Assembly: GCA_934456315.1 (NCBI GenBank)
Contig: CAKSHG010000073.1
Coordinates: 1-9,702 of the forward strand
Origin: an uncultured Oscillospiraceae bacterium
GTDB taxonomy: Bacteria > Bacillota > Clostridia > Oscillospirales > Ruminococcaceae
Direction: 5' to 3'
DNA length: 9,702 nt
Shown: in pieces, positions 1 through 6,336 of the stretch
How the letters are laid out: each line of letters opens with the position of its first letter
Numbering within the stretch: position 1 is the first letter of the stretch
Translations under genes and position numbers: made by a program
Notes under the pieces: model-generated
Seen by the model: only the letters and a program-made list of their open reading frames with translations
The model's database searches: none
Told to the model about the DNA's origin: nothing

Positions 1-3
1 ATT

Positions 4-9
4 TGTCAA
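4..9 (-). promoter_or_regulatory. Possible -35 element for a gene lying left of the window
   Basis: On the minus strand these bases read TTGACA, a perfect sigma-A -35 hexamer. It sits just beyond the terminator that closes the AraC cluster, where the promoter of the next leftward gene would be expected. The matching -10 would fall outside the window, so it cannot be tested here. The same AT-rich stretch also reads TTGTCA, 17 bases, TATAAA on the plus strand (3-31), which would drive transcription antisense to the AraC gene. I consider that less likely. Confidence 0.3.
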
Positions 10-41
10 AAATATATTGTTATAGTATAAAATCATGTACA

Positions 42-85
42 AGAAAAATACCCGGCTCATCGTGAAGAACCCACGAAAAACCGGG
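42..85 (-). terminator. Rho-independent terminator of the kinase-methyltransferase-AraC cluster
   Basis: Read on the minus strand, CCCGG (85-81) pairs with CCGGG (55-51). An inner CGTG/CACG stem (75-72 with 64-61) stacks beyond a symmetric five-base internal loop. The hairpin is followed by TATTTTTCTT. The T run follows the stem only in the minus direction, so this ends leftward transcription about 80 bases after the AraC stop. Confidence 0.75.
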
Positions 86-163
86 ATATGAAATTTCTCT
101 TTTACGCAATAGTCGCCATAGAATTTACCAACCTCAAAGGTGTTCTCTATATCGAAATGGCGA

Positions 164-1042
164 TTACGTTTTTTCGGAAATATTCATGCGGAATTGCTTT
201 GGTGTGGTTCCCCGCAGTTTCTTAAAGCTTTTTATCATATGGGAGCAATCGGAAAAACCTGTTTCCATGCTTATGCGCTGCAGATCAAAATCAGTGAAAA
301 CAAGGAATTCTTCAGCTTTGATTATTCTCATTTCCTCAATATATTCTTTGCATGTTTTTCCGTAAACTGCAAGGAATTTCTTCGCGAAATAGGAATAACT
401 CATTCCGCAGCGTTCAGCTATCTCGCTGACCTGTACGCCAGTCGACAGCCGCTCGTCAATAAACTCGGTGATATTATAGATGTCGTATTTGGAATCCTCG
501 GAATATGTTTCGTTGTCGACAGAAAATCCCTTGGATTGCCAGCAACGAAGAATATTGATTAGCAGTCCATACAATTCAGAGCGTATTACAAGATCGAATC
601 CGTATCTCTGCTGGCGCATTTCTTCTATGCAGCGCGTCAGCACTTCCCCGGCGCGCATCTCTGACGTTTGCGATGAGTCAAAGAAAGACGTCATATTCTT
701 TCTTTCGGCGCTAAGAAAAATACTGCGTAACTTTGGTGCATAGCTCGGCGTCAGGCTCATTCTGCTTATGTCCAGTTTTACTACAGCATACCGCGCTTCT
801 TCGCCGCCCGGGCAGTAGGATATCGAGTGCACCGATTTGGGGTGAAACAGCATCATGTCACCTTTATCAACAATGTACTTTTCTCCGGCGTTCGATACCT
901 CGACCTTACCGCTGTACATGTAGATCAGTTCCATGTAGAAATGCCAGTGGGCATGTACCGGAAAATACTTTGAACCTGTGTCAAAATAGAAGCACTCTAT
1001 CGGACGATTCAGCATGTCACCATGCTCATACAGAAATGGCAT
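164..1042 (-). CDS. AraC-family transcriptional regulator with N-terminal cupin domain
   Basis: Predicted 292-residue cytoplasmic DNA-binding regulator. The N-terminal half (about residues 15-95) has a cupin-type effector-binding pattern. It includes PVHAHWHFYMELIY at 28-41, with the usual histidines and glutamate, and a glycine-rich turn GDMMLFHPKSVHS at 61-73. The C-terminal hundred residues hold the paired helix-turn-helix of the AraC/XylS family: a first motif around 203-230 (VSEIAERCGMSYSYFAKKF) and a second around 252-285 (ISMETGFSDCSHMIKSFKK, then GTTPKQFR). Length is typical of cupin-AraC proteins that sense sugars or related ligands. The ATG directly follows the TGA of the upstream methyltransferase, with GGGGGAG eight bases before it, so translation is probably coupled. 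The target genes and ligand cannot be read from the sequence. The divergent cellulase is one possible target, but nothing in the sequence links them. Confidence 0.93.
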   Translation of the reverse strand: MPFLYEHGDMLNRPIECFYFDTGSKYFPVHAHWHFYMELIYMYSGKVEVSNAGEKYIVDKGDMMLFHPKSVHSISYCPGGEEARYAVVKLDISRMSLTPSYAPKLRSIFLSAERKNMTSFFDSSQTSEMRAGEVLTRCIEEMRQQRYGFDLVIRSELYGLLINILRCWQSKGFSVDNETYSEDSKYDIYNITEFIDERLSTGVQVSEIAERCGMSYSYFAKKFLAVYGKTCKEYIEEMRIIKAEEFLVFTDFDLQRISMETGFSDCSHMIKSFKKLRGTTPKQFRMNISEKT

Positions 1043-1882
1043 TCAGACCACTCCCCCGCGCCATTTGAGCTGCCAGAAAGCAACCGCTCCAGCCGCAGCA
1101 ACATTCAGCGAATCCACGCCGTTTTCCATTGGTATCTTCACCGTATAATCGCAGCTCGCTATAGTATCCTTGGATAATCCGTCGCCCTCGGTGCCAAGGA
1201 CGATCGCAAGCTTATCCTCGCCTGCAAGAACAGGGTCGTCGATGCTGACGGAATTATCACTGAGCGCCATTGCTGCCGTTTTGAATCCCCAGCTGTTCAG
1301 CAGCTGAAGCCCCTTGCCCGGCCAGTCCTCCGGTTCCTCGCCGATCTGTGCCCAGGGAACAACAAGGACCGTACCCATGCTGACGCGTACCGCTCTCCGT
1401 AAAAGCGGATCACAGCATGACGGAGTGACCAGCACGGCGTCTATTCCCAGCGCCGCAGCAGAACGGAACACGGCGCCGATGTTTGTAGTATCCACAATGT
1501 TTTCCAGGACGGCAATCCGATGTGCATTCCGGCATATGTCTTCAGCATTTCCAGCGGCAGGACGCCGCACGGCACACAGCACGCCACGATTTAGTCTGTA
1601 GCCTGTCATAGCGGACAGCACGTCCGGTTCAGCAAGGTATACAGGAATGTCCCCGCAGTTCCTGATTAGCTCGCCGGCACAGCCGTCAAGACAGCGTTTC
1701 TCGGTAAGCATGGAAACCAGCTCGTAGCCGCGCTCCAGCGCAAGCTGGATCACCTTAGGGCTTTCTGCGATGAATATTCCCTTTTCAGGCTCAAGTCGGT
1801 TGCGGAGCTGCGCTTCTGTAAGCTTTGAATAGACTTCGCAGCCCGGGTGGTCAAGTGTAGTTATTTCTATAAATTCTGGCAT
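1043..1882 (-). CDS. TrmH/SpoU-family RNA 2'-O-ribose methyltransferase
   Basis: A 279-residue SPOUT-class enzyme, predicted to transfer a methyl group from S-adenosylmethionine to a ribose 2'-OH in tRNA or rRNA. All three SpoU motifs are visible. Motif 1 is TNIGAVFRSA (133-142), with the conserved Asn and Arg. Motif 2 is IVLGTEGDGLS (227-237). Motif 3 is IPMENGVDSLNVAAAGAVA (250-268). Motifs 2 and 3 form the trefoil-knot cofactor site. The first roughly 105 residues fit the substrate-binding domain of the family. The ATG at 1882 falls immediately after the kinase stop (TGACATG). An in-frame GTG at 1891 would add three residues and overlap the kinase by eight bases; neither start has a strong Shine-Dalgarno. 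The exact RNA target is unknown. TrmH and RlmB are related families, and this protein most resembles the broad 'TrmH family RNA methyltransferase' group of Clostridia. Confidence 0.92.
   Translation of the reverse strand: MPEFIEITTLDHPGCEVYSKLTEAQLRNRLEPEKGIFIAESPKVIQLALERGYELVSMLTEKRCLDGCAGELIRNCGDIPVYLAEPDVLSAMTGYRLNRGVLCAVRRPAAGNAEDICRNAHRIAVLENIVDTTNIGAVFRSAAALGIDAVLVTPSCCDPLLRRAVRVSMGTVLVVPWAQIGEEPEDWPGKGLQLLNSWGFKTAAMALSDNSVSIDDPVLAGEDKLAIVLGTEGDGLSKDTIASCDYTVKIPMENGVDSLNVAAAGAVAFWQLKWRGGVV
1051..1057 (-). promoter_or_regulatory. Ribosome binding site of the AraC gene, inside the methyltransferase gene
   Basis: GGGGGAG on the minus strand lies eight bases before the ATG at 1042. It is embedded in the last codons of the preceding methyltransferase gene, whose TGA abuts the ATG. 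This supports the 1042 start and translational coupling of the two genes. Confidence 0.7.
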
Positions 1883-1883
1883 G

Positions 1884-4100
1884 TCATTCACTCTTATCTT
1901 TCAGATATTCTTTTATTTTTTGCAGTGTTTCGCTGTATTCCTGCTCAAGTGATTCATGGGCGGATTCTGCGTATTCCGTGCAGCCGCTCTTTATTGACAG
2001 TTCGGAGGCGCGGGCTCTTTCAGAAAGCCCGGTCAGCCCCACAGTCAGAGCCGTGCTCTTTATTGAGTGGGCGCACAGACGGTAGTCCTTCCAGCGCTTT
2101 TCAGCGTAGCAGCTCCGTAATTCCTCTAAATGGTCGTTCTCAACGAAGTCGCAGAGGAGGCTGTCGAACAGTTCCATGCTGTTGCAGCAGAAAGGAAGCG
2201 CAATGTTCAGATTTATCTCCGGGACCTTTTCGGAGAGAGCGGCAGATTTAACGGCAGGCTTGCTTAACGGTTCAGGCGTTGCTTCTGAAACAGGCCTGAT
2301 GAGTGATGCGGGCAGGTTCCTGCGAATCGCTTCCTCAAGCTTTGAGCCGCGTACCGGCTTTGATATGTAATCCGCGAATCCGACGTCCATGTACTGCTCC
2401 CTTACCCCTGCCAGCGCGTTTGCAGTCAGCATTATCACCGGCGTGTCGTGATTGGGAGCGGTCTGGTTTCCGCGCAGGAGCTTGAAGGTCTGTACGCCGT
2501 CCATTTCTGGCATCATGTGATCCATGAGTATCAGGTCGTATTTTGTCTTTCGGGCTTTTTCCAGGCAGTCGCTGCCGCTGCTTGCGGTATCGACACGAAC
2601 GCGTGTTTCTTTAAGCAGATTCGAAATGACGAGCAGATTTACCGGGAGATCATCGACCGCAAGGATTTTCGCTTCCGGAGCCTCAAAGCTGTGATGATAT
2701 TCGTGGTCCGTACTTGCCGAATAGTTCAGGTTTACGCCGCCGCATGGCGTTTTGTCCACAATGATCTGCGGCAGCTCGACCGAGAACGCTGAGCCGCTCC
2801 CAAGCTCGCTGTCTGCTTTTACTGTACCGTTCATCAGGTCGCACAGCCGCTTTACTATAGAAAGTCCCAACCCTGTTCCTTCGATATTGCGGTTATGCTG
2901 GAGGTCAAACCGCTGGAACTGCGTGAAAAGCTGCTCCAGGTTCTTTTGGGAAATACCTATTCCGGTGTCTGTAACGTCGATCTTTAGCACAAATCTGCCA
3001 TCGGAGGAGCTCCCTCCCACAGAGAGTTTGACTGTTCCCTTTTCTGTGTATTTCACCGCGTTGGTCAGCAGATTTACGATGATCTGGCGTATGTGGGTTT
3101 CATCGCCGTGGAGCTTGACGGGTACGTCGTCAGAGCATTCCACAAGGAATTCCAGCTGCTTTGCCTTTGCACGTCCGGCGACCATATTGCAGCAGTCGCT
3201 TATCAGGGAATTCACTTCGTAGTCTACGGCTGTTATCTCCAGCTTTCCGGATTCTATTTTCGAGATGTCCAGAACGTCGCTGACTATTGATAGCAGTGAA
3301 TTGCCGGAGGTCTGGATATTCCCGGCGTATTCCCGGATAGCGGGGTCCTTTTCTTCGCGGAGGATCATCTCGTTCATTCCGAGTATTGCGTTGATAGGCG
3401 TGCGTATCTCATGGGACATGTTGGCGAGGAACGAGCTTTTAGCCTTGTTTGCCGCCTCTGCCTCCTGCTGGGAGCGTTTTTCTTTCTGGAGGGCGTCTAT
3501 CAGGCGGAGATTCTGCTCATTCATAAGAGAGATTACGATCATCGCAACGATAAGCGACAGCAGCTGTATCCCTACCGAAATCACGACTTCCTGCACAACG
3601 TAATAGCGGTCGGTTTCAGTTCCGTCGATGTTACGCCAGATACCCGTTGCTATAACGCATATACAGCAGCTGAAGGCGGTCACGGTGGTCAGCCGCTTGT
3701 TGCCGAAAACCACCGACATCAGGATCGGGATAACGAACGCAGTCATGGTTATCGGAAAAACGTAGTGCACCATAGCGACAACGGTACACATGAAAACGAC
3801 CGTCAGAACCATAACGTAATTCAGCAGCCAGTCCCTGCGCGGGAATTTCCTCATCATGAAGCTGTCAAACAGAACAGCCAGAAAAACAAGTCCCGATGGG
3901 ATCATCAGGTATTTAACGAGGTGAACAGTGAGGTCGCCGTCTATCTTGTTCTGTAAGCCGAGGATCAGATTTACGCATATTTCCAGCAGGAATACGCCTG
4001 TCGCAATGACGCAGTTCATTATAAACAGTCTGCGCCGCCACTTCACGTATTCCGGAGCGGTTTCGATCATTTTTTCTGTTATTTCTTCCACTTTTTTCAC
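1884..4100 (-). CDS. Membrane hybrid sensor histidine kinase (HisKA-HATPase-REC-Hpt)
   Basis: Tripartite phosphorelay kinase of 738 residues if it starts at the GTG at 4100. An N-terminal block of about six hydrophobic segments (roughly 26-50, 59-82, 91-113, 115-132, 137-154 and 168-193) has little extracellular sequence, so the stimulus may be sensed in or near the membrane. A charged coiled stretch leads to HisKA, with phospho-His230 in NMSHEIRTPINAILG. The ATPase shows an N box (IVNLLTNAVK, 341-350), G1 DTGIGIS (378-384), an F box (LFTQFQRF) and G2 GTGLGLS (408-414). The receiver has acidic AVDD (481-484), phospho-Asp527 in LILMDHMMPEMDG, Thr559 and Lys581. The C-terminal Hpt has His678 in AHSIKSTALTVG. 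All catalytic residues look intact. Its final output regulator is not encoded here; the nearby AraC protein has no receiver. The start is uncertain: GTG 4091 (GGTG six bases before) and ATG 4070 are alternatives. ATG 4154 and the longer open frame lie upstream of the likely promoter. Confidence 0.93.
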   Translation of the reverse strand: MKKVEEITEKMIETAPEYVKWRRRLFIMNCVIATGVFLLEICVNLILGLQNKIDGDLTVHLVKYLMIPSGLVFLAVLFDSFMMRKFPRRDWLLNYVMVLTVVFMCTVVAMVHYVFPITMTAFVIPILMSVVFGNKRLTTVTAFSCCICVIATGIWRNIDGTETDRYYVVQEVVISVGIQLLSLIVAMIVISLMNEQNLRLIDALQKEKRSQQEAEAANKAKSSFLANMSHEIRTPINAILGMNEMILREEKDPAIREYAGNIQTSGNSLLSIVSDVLDISKIESGKLEITAVDYEVNSLISDCCNMVAGRAKAKQLEFLVECSDDVPVKLHGDETHIRQIIVNLLTNAVKYTEKGTVKLSVGGSSSDGRFVLKIDVTDTGIGISQKNLEQLFTQFQRFDLQHNRNIEGTGLGLSIVKRLCDLMNGTVKADSELGSGSAFSVELPQIIVDKTPCGGVNLNYSASTDHEYHHSFEAPEAKILAVDDLPVNLLVISNLLKETRVRVDTASSGSDCLEKARKTKYDLILMDHMMPEMDGVQTFKLLRGNQTAPNHDTPVIMLTANALAGVREQYMDVGFADYISKPVRGSKLEEAIRRNLPASLIRPVSEATPEPLSKPAVKSAALSEKVPEINLNIALPFCCNSMELFDSLLCDFVENDHLEELRSCYAEKRWKDYRLCAHSIKSTALTVGLTGLSERARASELSIKSGCTEYAESAHESLEQEYSETLQKIKEYLKDKSE

Positions 4101-4115
4101 CGACCTTTTCTTATA

Positions 4116-4144
4116 ATTATATATCAATTTCCGCAAAAAATCAA
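4116..4144 (-). promoter_or_regulatory. Sigma-A promoter of the kinase-methyltransferase-AraC cluster
   Basis: On the minus strand, TTGATT (4144-4139) is followed after exactly 17 bases by a perfect TATAAT (4121-4116). Transcription would start near 4109, only about ten to forty bases before the candidate kinase start codons. The promoter lies inside the open reading frame that continues upstream, which argues against starts at 4154 or earlier. Confidence 0.65.
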
Positions 4145-4231
4145 TACCCTTCATCTGTACGGACGTTTTTCCCGGAATATATGAATATCTGCCCTTTTGG
4201 GCGTTTTTTATAAAATCTGTCCACATTATGC

Positions 4232-4260
4232 TTGAAATTAGGTCAACTTTGTGATAGAAT
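4232..4260 (+). promoter_or_regulatory. Sigma-A promoter of the GH5 cellulase gene
   Basis: TTGAAA (4232-4237), a 17-base spacer and TAGAAT (4255-4260) give a good housekeeping promoter. The expected start point is near 4267, leaving a leader of about 54 bases before the ATG at 4321. The kinase promoter diverges from it about 90 bases to the left. Confidence 0.65.
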
Positions 4261-4265
4261 ACATT

Positions 4266-4279
4266 TGTAATCGATTTCG
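4266..4279 (+). promoter_or_regulatory. cre-like / LacI-family operator over the cellulase transcription start
   Basis: TGTAATCGATTTCG matches the Gram-positive cre consensus TGWAANCGNTNWCA at every position except the last (G for A). It contains the perfect palindrome AATCGATT centred on CG, as LacI/GalR-family operators do. It begins six bases after the -10 hexamer, on the predicted start point, where a bound CcpA-like or local LacI-family repressor would block transcription. No such regulator is encoded in the window. Confidence 0.5.
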
Positions 4280-4300
4280 ACATGGCATTTTTATCATGTC
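4279..4300 (+). repeat. Small inverted repeat in the cellulase leader
   Basis: GACATG (4279-4284) and CATGTC (4295-4300) are perfect six-base inverted arms around a ten-base AT-rich centre. In RNA a G-U pair can extend the stem to seven. It sits between the putative operator and the ribosome binding site. It could be a leader hairpin or part of a regulator site, and chance cannot be excluded for arms this short. Confidence 0.3.
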
Positions 4301-4305
4301 CACAT

Positions 4306-4310
4306 GGAGG
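4306..4310 (+). promoter_or_regulatory. Ribosome binding site that fixes the cellulase start
   Basis: GGAGG lies ten bases before the ATG at 4321. An in-frame ATG at 4282 has no comparable site and would place thirteen residues before a clean lipoprotein signal peptide. The 4321 start is therefore preferred. Confidence 0.75.
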
Positions 4311-4320
4311 TAAATCATCA

Positions 4321-6126
4321 ATGGAATCTACCGCAATACTTAAAACCGGCATAGCCGCCGTCTTATCGGCGATAATGACCCTGACCGGCTGCTCCGGCGG
4401 AAGCGCTCCCACTGAAACCGCGCCCGGCGGAGGGACCTCGGAAAGCTCGTCCGCATCAACAGATACCGACGAGGCGAACACAATGACATCGCTCGAGGTG
4501 ATCCGTGCGATGGGCAACGGCATAAACCTCGGAAACACGCTTGAGGCCTATAATCATCAGGCATATCTTAACGGCTCCGACCCAACATCTGCCGAAATAG
4601 TCTGGGGACAGCCCCGCACGACCCAGGAGATGATCCAGGGAATGAAAGCCGCCGGCTTCGACACGATCCGCATACCGATCGCCTGGACAAACGGAATGAA
4701 CTACGAGAGCGGCGACTACACCATTGACCAGCGGCTTATGGACCGCGTAGACCAGGTGGTGAACTGGGCGCTCGATGAGGACATGTACGTTATAATCAAC
4801 GACCACTGGGACGGCAGCTGGTGGGGAATGTTCGGCGCAGCCGACCAGGCTACCCGCGACAAGGCGTGGGATATGTACAGATCAATGTGGACGCAGATCG
4901 GCGAGCACTTTGCGGGCAGCTCCTACAAGCTGATATTTGAATCTGCAAACGAGGAACTCGGCGACCGCCTTAACGACAAGGACGTGACAGGCTCCCGCGG
5001 CGTACTTAGCGAAAGCGAATGCTACGAAACCACTAACCAGATAAACAGCGAATTCGTCAAGGTTATCCGCTCCCTCGGCGGAAAGAATGCGGACCGTTTC
5101 CTGCTTATCGCCGGCTACAACACTGATATAACAAAGACCTGCGATGACCGTTTCAAGATGCCCGAGGACACCGCAGACAGCAAACTGCTTCTTTCTGTGC
5201 ATTACTATACTCCCTGGGATTACTGCGGAACTGACGGAGTTACGCAGTGGGGCTCTCCCGGCGACTATGACGAGCAGAACGGGCTGTTCGAAAAGCTAAG
5301 CAAGTTCTCCGAGCAGGGCTACGGAGTTGTTATCGGCGAATATGCTGTAATGCTCAAGAACGGCGGCATAAAGCCCGATACTGACAAGTTCTATGATAAT
5401 CTGATGGATAACTGCGACCTCTACGACTTCTGCCCTGTTCTCTGGGATTGCAGCAACTTCTACAAGCGTATCTCCAACACGCTGTCCGATGAAAAGCTTG
5501 CGGAGCTGTTCAGCTCCAGGGCAGCAGCAAACGAAGCCGGCAAGACCGTCGATGAGATCAAATCCGCCGCCAGGGAAAAAATCGAGCAGACCCGCAAGGC
5601 AGCCGAGGAAAATGCGCTCGCCGACGTGGAGTTCGTACCGTCGGACGACGCTGCGATAGCATGGATAATGTACCAGAGCGCTGATTACACCAAATCCTAC
5701 AGCGTGGGAGATTCTTACGACCCGACAAACAAGACCAAGGGTATCAGGGACAAGAACGCGCTCATCACCGGCGAAGGCACCTACACAGTAAGTCTTGATT
5801 TCACTGAATGCGGAGCCGCAAAGGGCGTTGCGTTCTCTGCGCTGGGAATTTCCAACGGCGAGGACCTGTTCCCCGGATACACAGTGACAATTGATAAGAT
5901 ACTCGTCAACAACTCCCCGTTCGACCTTAACGGAAAGGAGTTCACCACCTCTGACGACAAGCACTGCACCCGCGTGAACCTCTATAATGCCTGGGTAAAC
6001 GACGTTCCCAAGGAAGCGCGTACCACTGACGGCGACTTTACCGACTGCTCCGCGCAGATAATGAACATAAGCGACAAGACTTCCGTTTCCAATATTTCCA
6101 TTACATTCACCGTTCACGCGCCGTAA
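4321..6126 (+). CDS. Lipoprotein GH5 cellulase (endo-beta-glucanase) with extra C-terminal domain
   Basis: Predicted 601-residue, surface-anchored glycoside hydrolase family 5 enzyme that cleaves internal beta-1,4 bonds of cellulose or a related beta-glucan. Residues 1-24 form a lipoprotein signal peptide with lipobox LTGC (Cys24 lipidated). A Ser/Thr/Gly-rich tether runs to about 54. The catalytic barrel spans about 55-400. It shows GNGINLGNTLEAYN (65-78), RIPIAW with Arg117, INDHWDG with His162, the acid/base Glu211 in FESANEEL, HYYTPW (294-299), the nucleophile Glu340 in VIGEYAV and Trp375 in PVLWDCS. All expected GH5 catalytic residues are present. A charged helical linker (about 401-432) leads to a beta-rich C-terminal domain (about 436-601) that I do not recognise and that may bind carbohydrate. 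No dockerin is visible, so it appears to act outside a cellulosome. The GH5 subfamily and exact substrate (glucan, xyloglucan or mannan) are not settled by eye. It is monocistronic, with its own promoter and terminator. Confidence 0.93.
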   Translation: MESTAILKTGIAAVLSAIMTLTGCSGGSAPTETAPGGGTSESSSASTDTDEANTMTSLEVIRAMGNGINLGNTLEAYNHQAYLNGSDPTSAEIVWGQPRTTQEMIQGMKAAGFDTIRIPIAWTNGMNYESGDYTIDQRLMDRVDQVVNWALDEDMYVIINDHWDGSWWGMFGAADQATRDKAWDMYRSMWTQIGEHFAGSSYKLIFESANEELGDRLNDKDVTGSRGVLSESECYETTNQINSEFVKVIRSLGGKNADRFLLIAGYNTDITKTCDDRFKMPEDTADSKLLLSVHYYTPWDYCGTDGVTQWGSPGDYDEQNGLFEKLSKFSEQGYGVVIGEYAVMLKNGGIKPDTDKFYDNLMDNCDLYDFCPVLWDCSNFYKRISNTLSDEKLAELFSSRAAANEAGKTVDEIKSAAREKIEQTRKAAEENALADVEFVPSDDAAIAWIMYQSADYTKSYSVGDSYDPTNKTKGIRDKNALITGEGTYTVSLDFTECGAAKGVAFSALGISNGEDLFPGYTVTIDKILVNNSPFDLNGKEFTTSDDKHCTRVNLYNAWVNDVPKEARTTDGDFTDCSAQIMNISDKTSVSNISITFTVHAP

Positions 6127-6148
6127 TTAAGGTAATTGAATATCTCCG

Positions 6149-6184
6149 AACGAGCCTGGTATTTTTCCGGGCTCGTTATTTTTA
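6149..6184 (+). terminator. Rho-independent terminator of the cellulase gene
   Basis: An 11-base-pair stem (6149-6159 with 6167-6177) contains AACGAGCC pairing with GGCTCGTT and a single T-G wobble. It closes a seven-base T-rich loop and is followed by ATTTTTT. It begins 22 bases after the stop codon. Confidence 0.88.
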
Positions 6185-6223
6185 TGCCTTACTGAAGCGC
6201 GTCTGCTGCTGATTCTGCAAATT

Positions 6224-6240
6224 TTAATAAAAACTTAATA
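6224..6240 (+). promoter_or_regulatory. PhoP-box-like direct repeat upstream of the pseudo-ATPase/PopT operon
   Basis: TTAATA (6224-6229) is repeated at 6235-6240 after five bases. The full 10-base unit TTAATAAAAA is duplicated with an 11-base period. The pattern resembles the TTAAYA repeats at about 11-base spacing bound by PhoP in Bacillus and related Firmicutes. Flanking positions in the same phase (6213 and 6246) are poor matches, so only two of the usual four half-sites are clear. The region is AT-rich, so a chance repeat is possible. Confidence 0.35.
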
Positions 6241-6248
6241 AAAAGTAC

Positions 6249-6284
6249 TTGATTTTTTTGTTAAAATATGCGAAAATATAAAAT
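6249..6284 (+). promoter_or_regulatory. AT-rich promoter region of the pseudo-ATPase/PopT operon, elements not settled
   Basis: Candidate elements include TTGATT (6249-6254), TTGTTA (6258-6263), TAAAAT (6262-6267) and TATAAAAT (6277-6284). No pair has the standard 17-base spacing. TAAAAT at 6262-6267 would put the direct repeat at about -50 to -34, which suits an activator-dependent promoter with a poor -35. The rest of the 210-base gap between genes holds the cellulase terminator and nothing else I can support. Confidence 0.35.
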
Positions 6285-6321
6285 GTATAGGTATGAAATC
6301 AGGATACCTAAAAACAATTAC

Positions 6322-6327
6322 AAAGGA
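6322..6327 (+). promoter_or_regulatory. Ribosome binding site that fixes the pseudo-ATPase start
   Basis: AAAGGA lies nine bases before the ATG at 6337. The upstream in-frame ATG at 6268 lacks a Shine-Dalgarno and falls in the promoter-like AT-rich region. It would add 23 residues rich in Lys, Arg and Tyr with no family counterpart. Confidence 0.7.
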
Positions 6328-6336
6328 CGTGTGCAA

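Noticed and set aside
113..163. Inverted repeat TCGCCAT / ATGGCGA just after the AraC stop
   Set aside because: The seven-base arms are 37 bases apart with no T run or matching second copy. A better terminator lies at 42-85, so this is probably chance.
4191..4209. GCCC-TTTT-GGGC hairpin followed by a T run between the divergent promoters
   Set aside because: The stem is only four base pairs and no plus-strand gene lies upstream to be terminated. It could insulate the cellulase promoter, but this is too weak to annotate.
4101..4538. Upstream extension of the kinase reading frame (146 further codons)
   Set aside because: It overlaps the divergent promoters and the cellulase signal peptide on the opposite strand, contains the kinase promoter, and encodes no recognisable domain.
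5296..6117. A 273-codon open frame antisense to the cellulase
   Set aside because: It shadows a clear GH5 gene, shows no family motifs and has no ribosome site. It arises from the codon bias of the real gene.
6268..6336. Longer start (ATG 6268) for the pseudo-ATPase
   Set aside because: There is no Shine-Dalgarno, and it lies in the AT-rich promoter region. The ATG at 6337 has AAAGGA at good spacing and begins at the expected family N terminus.
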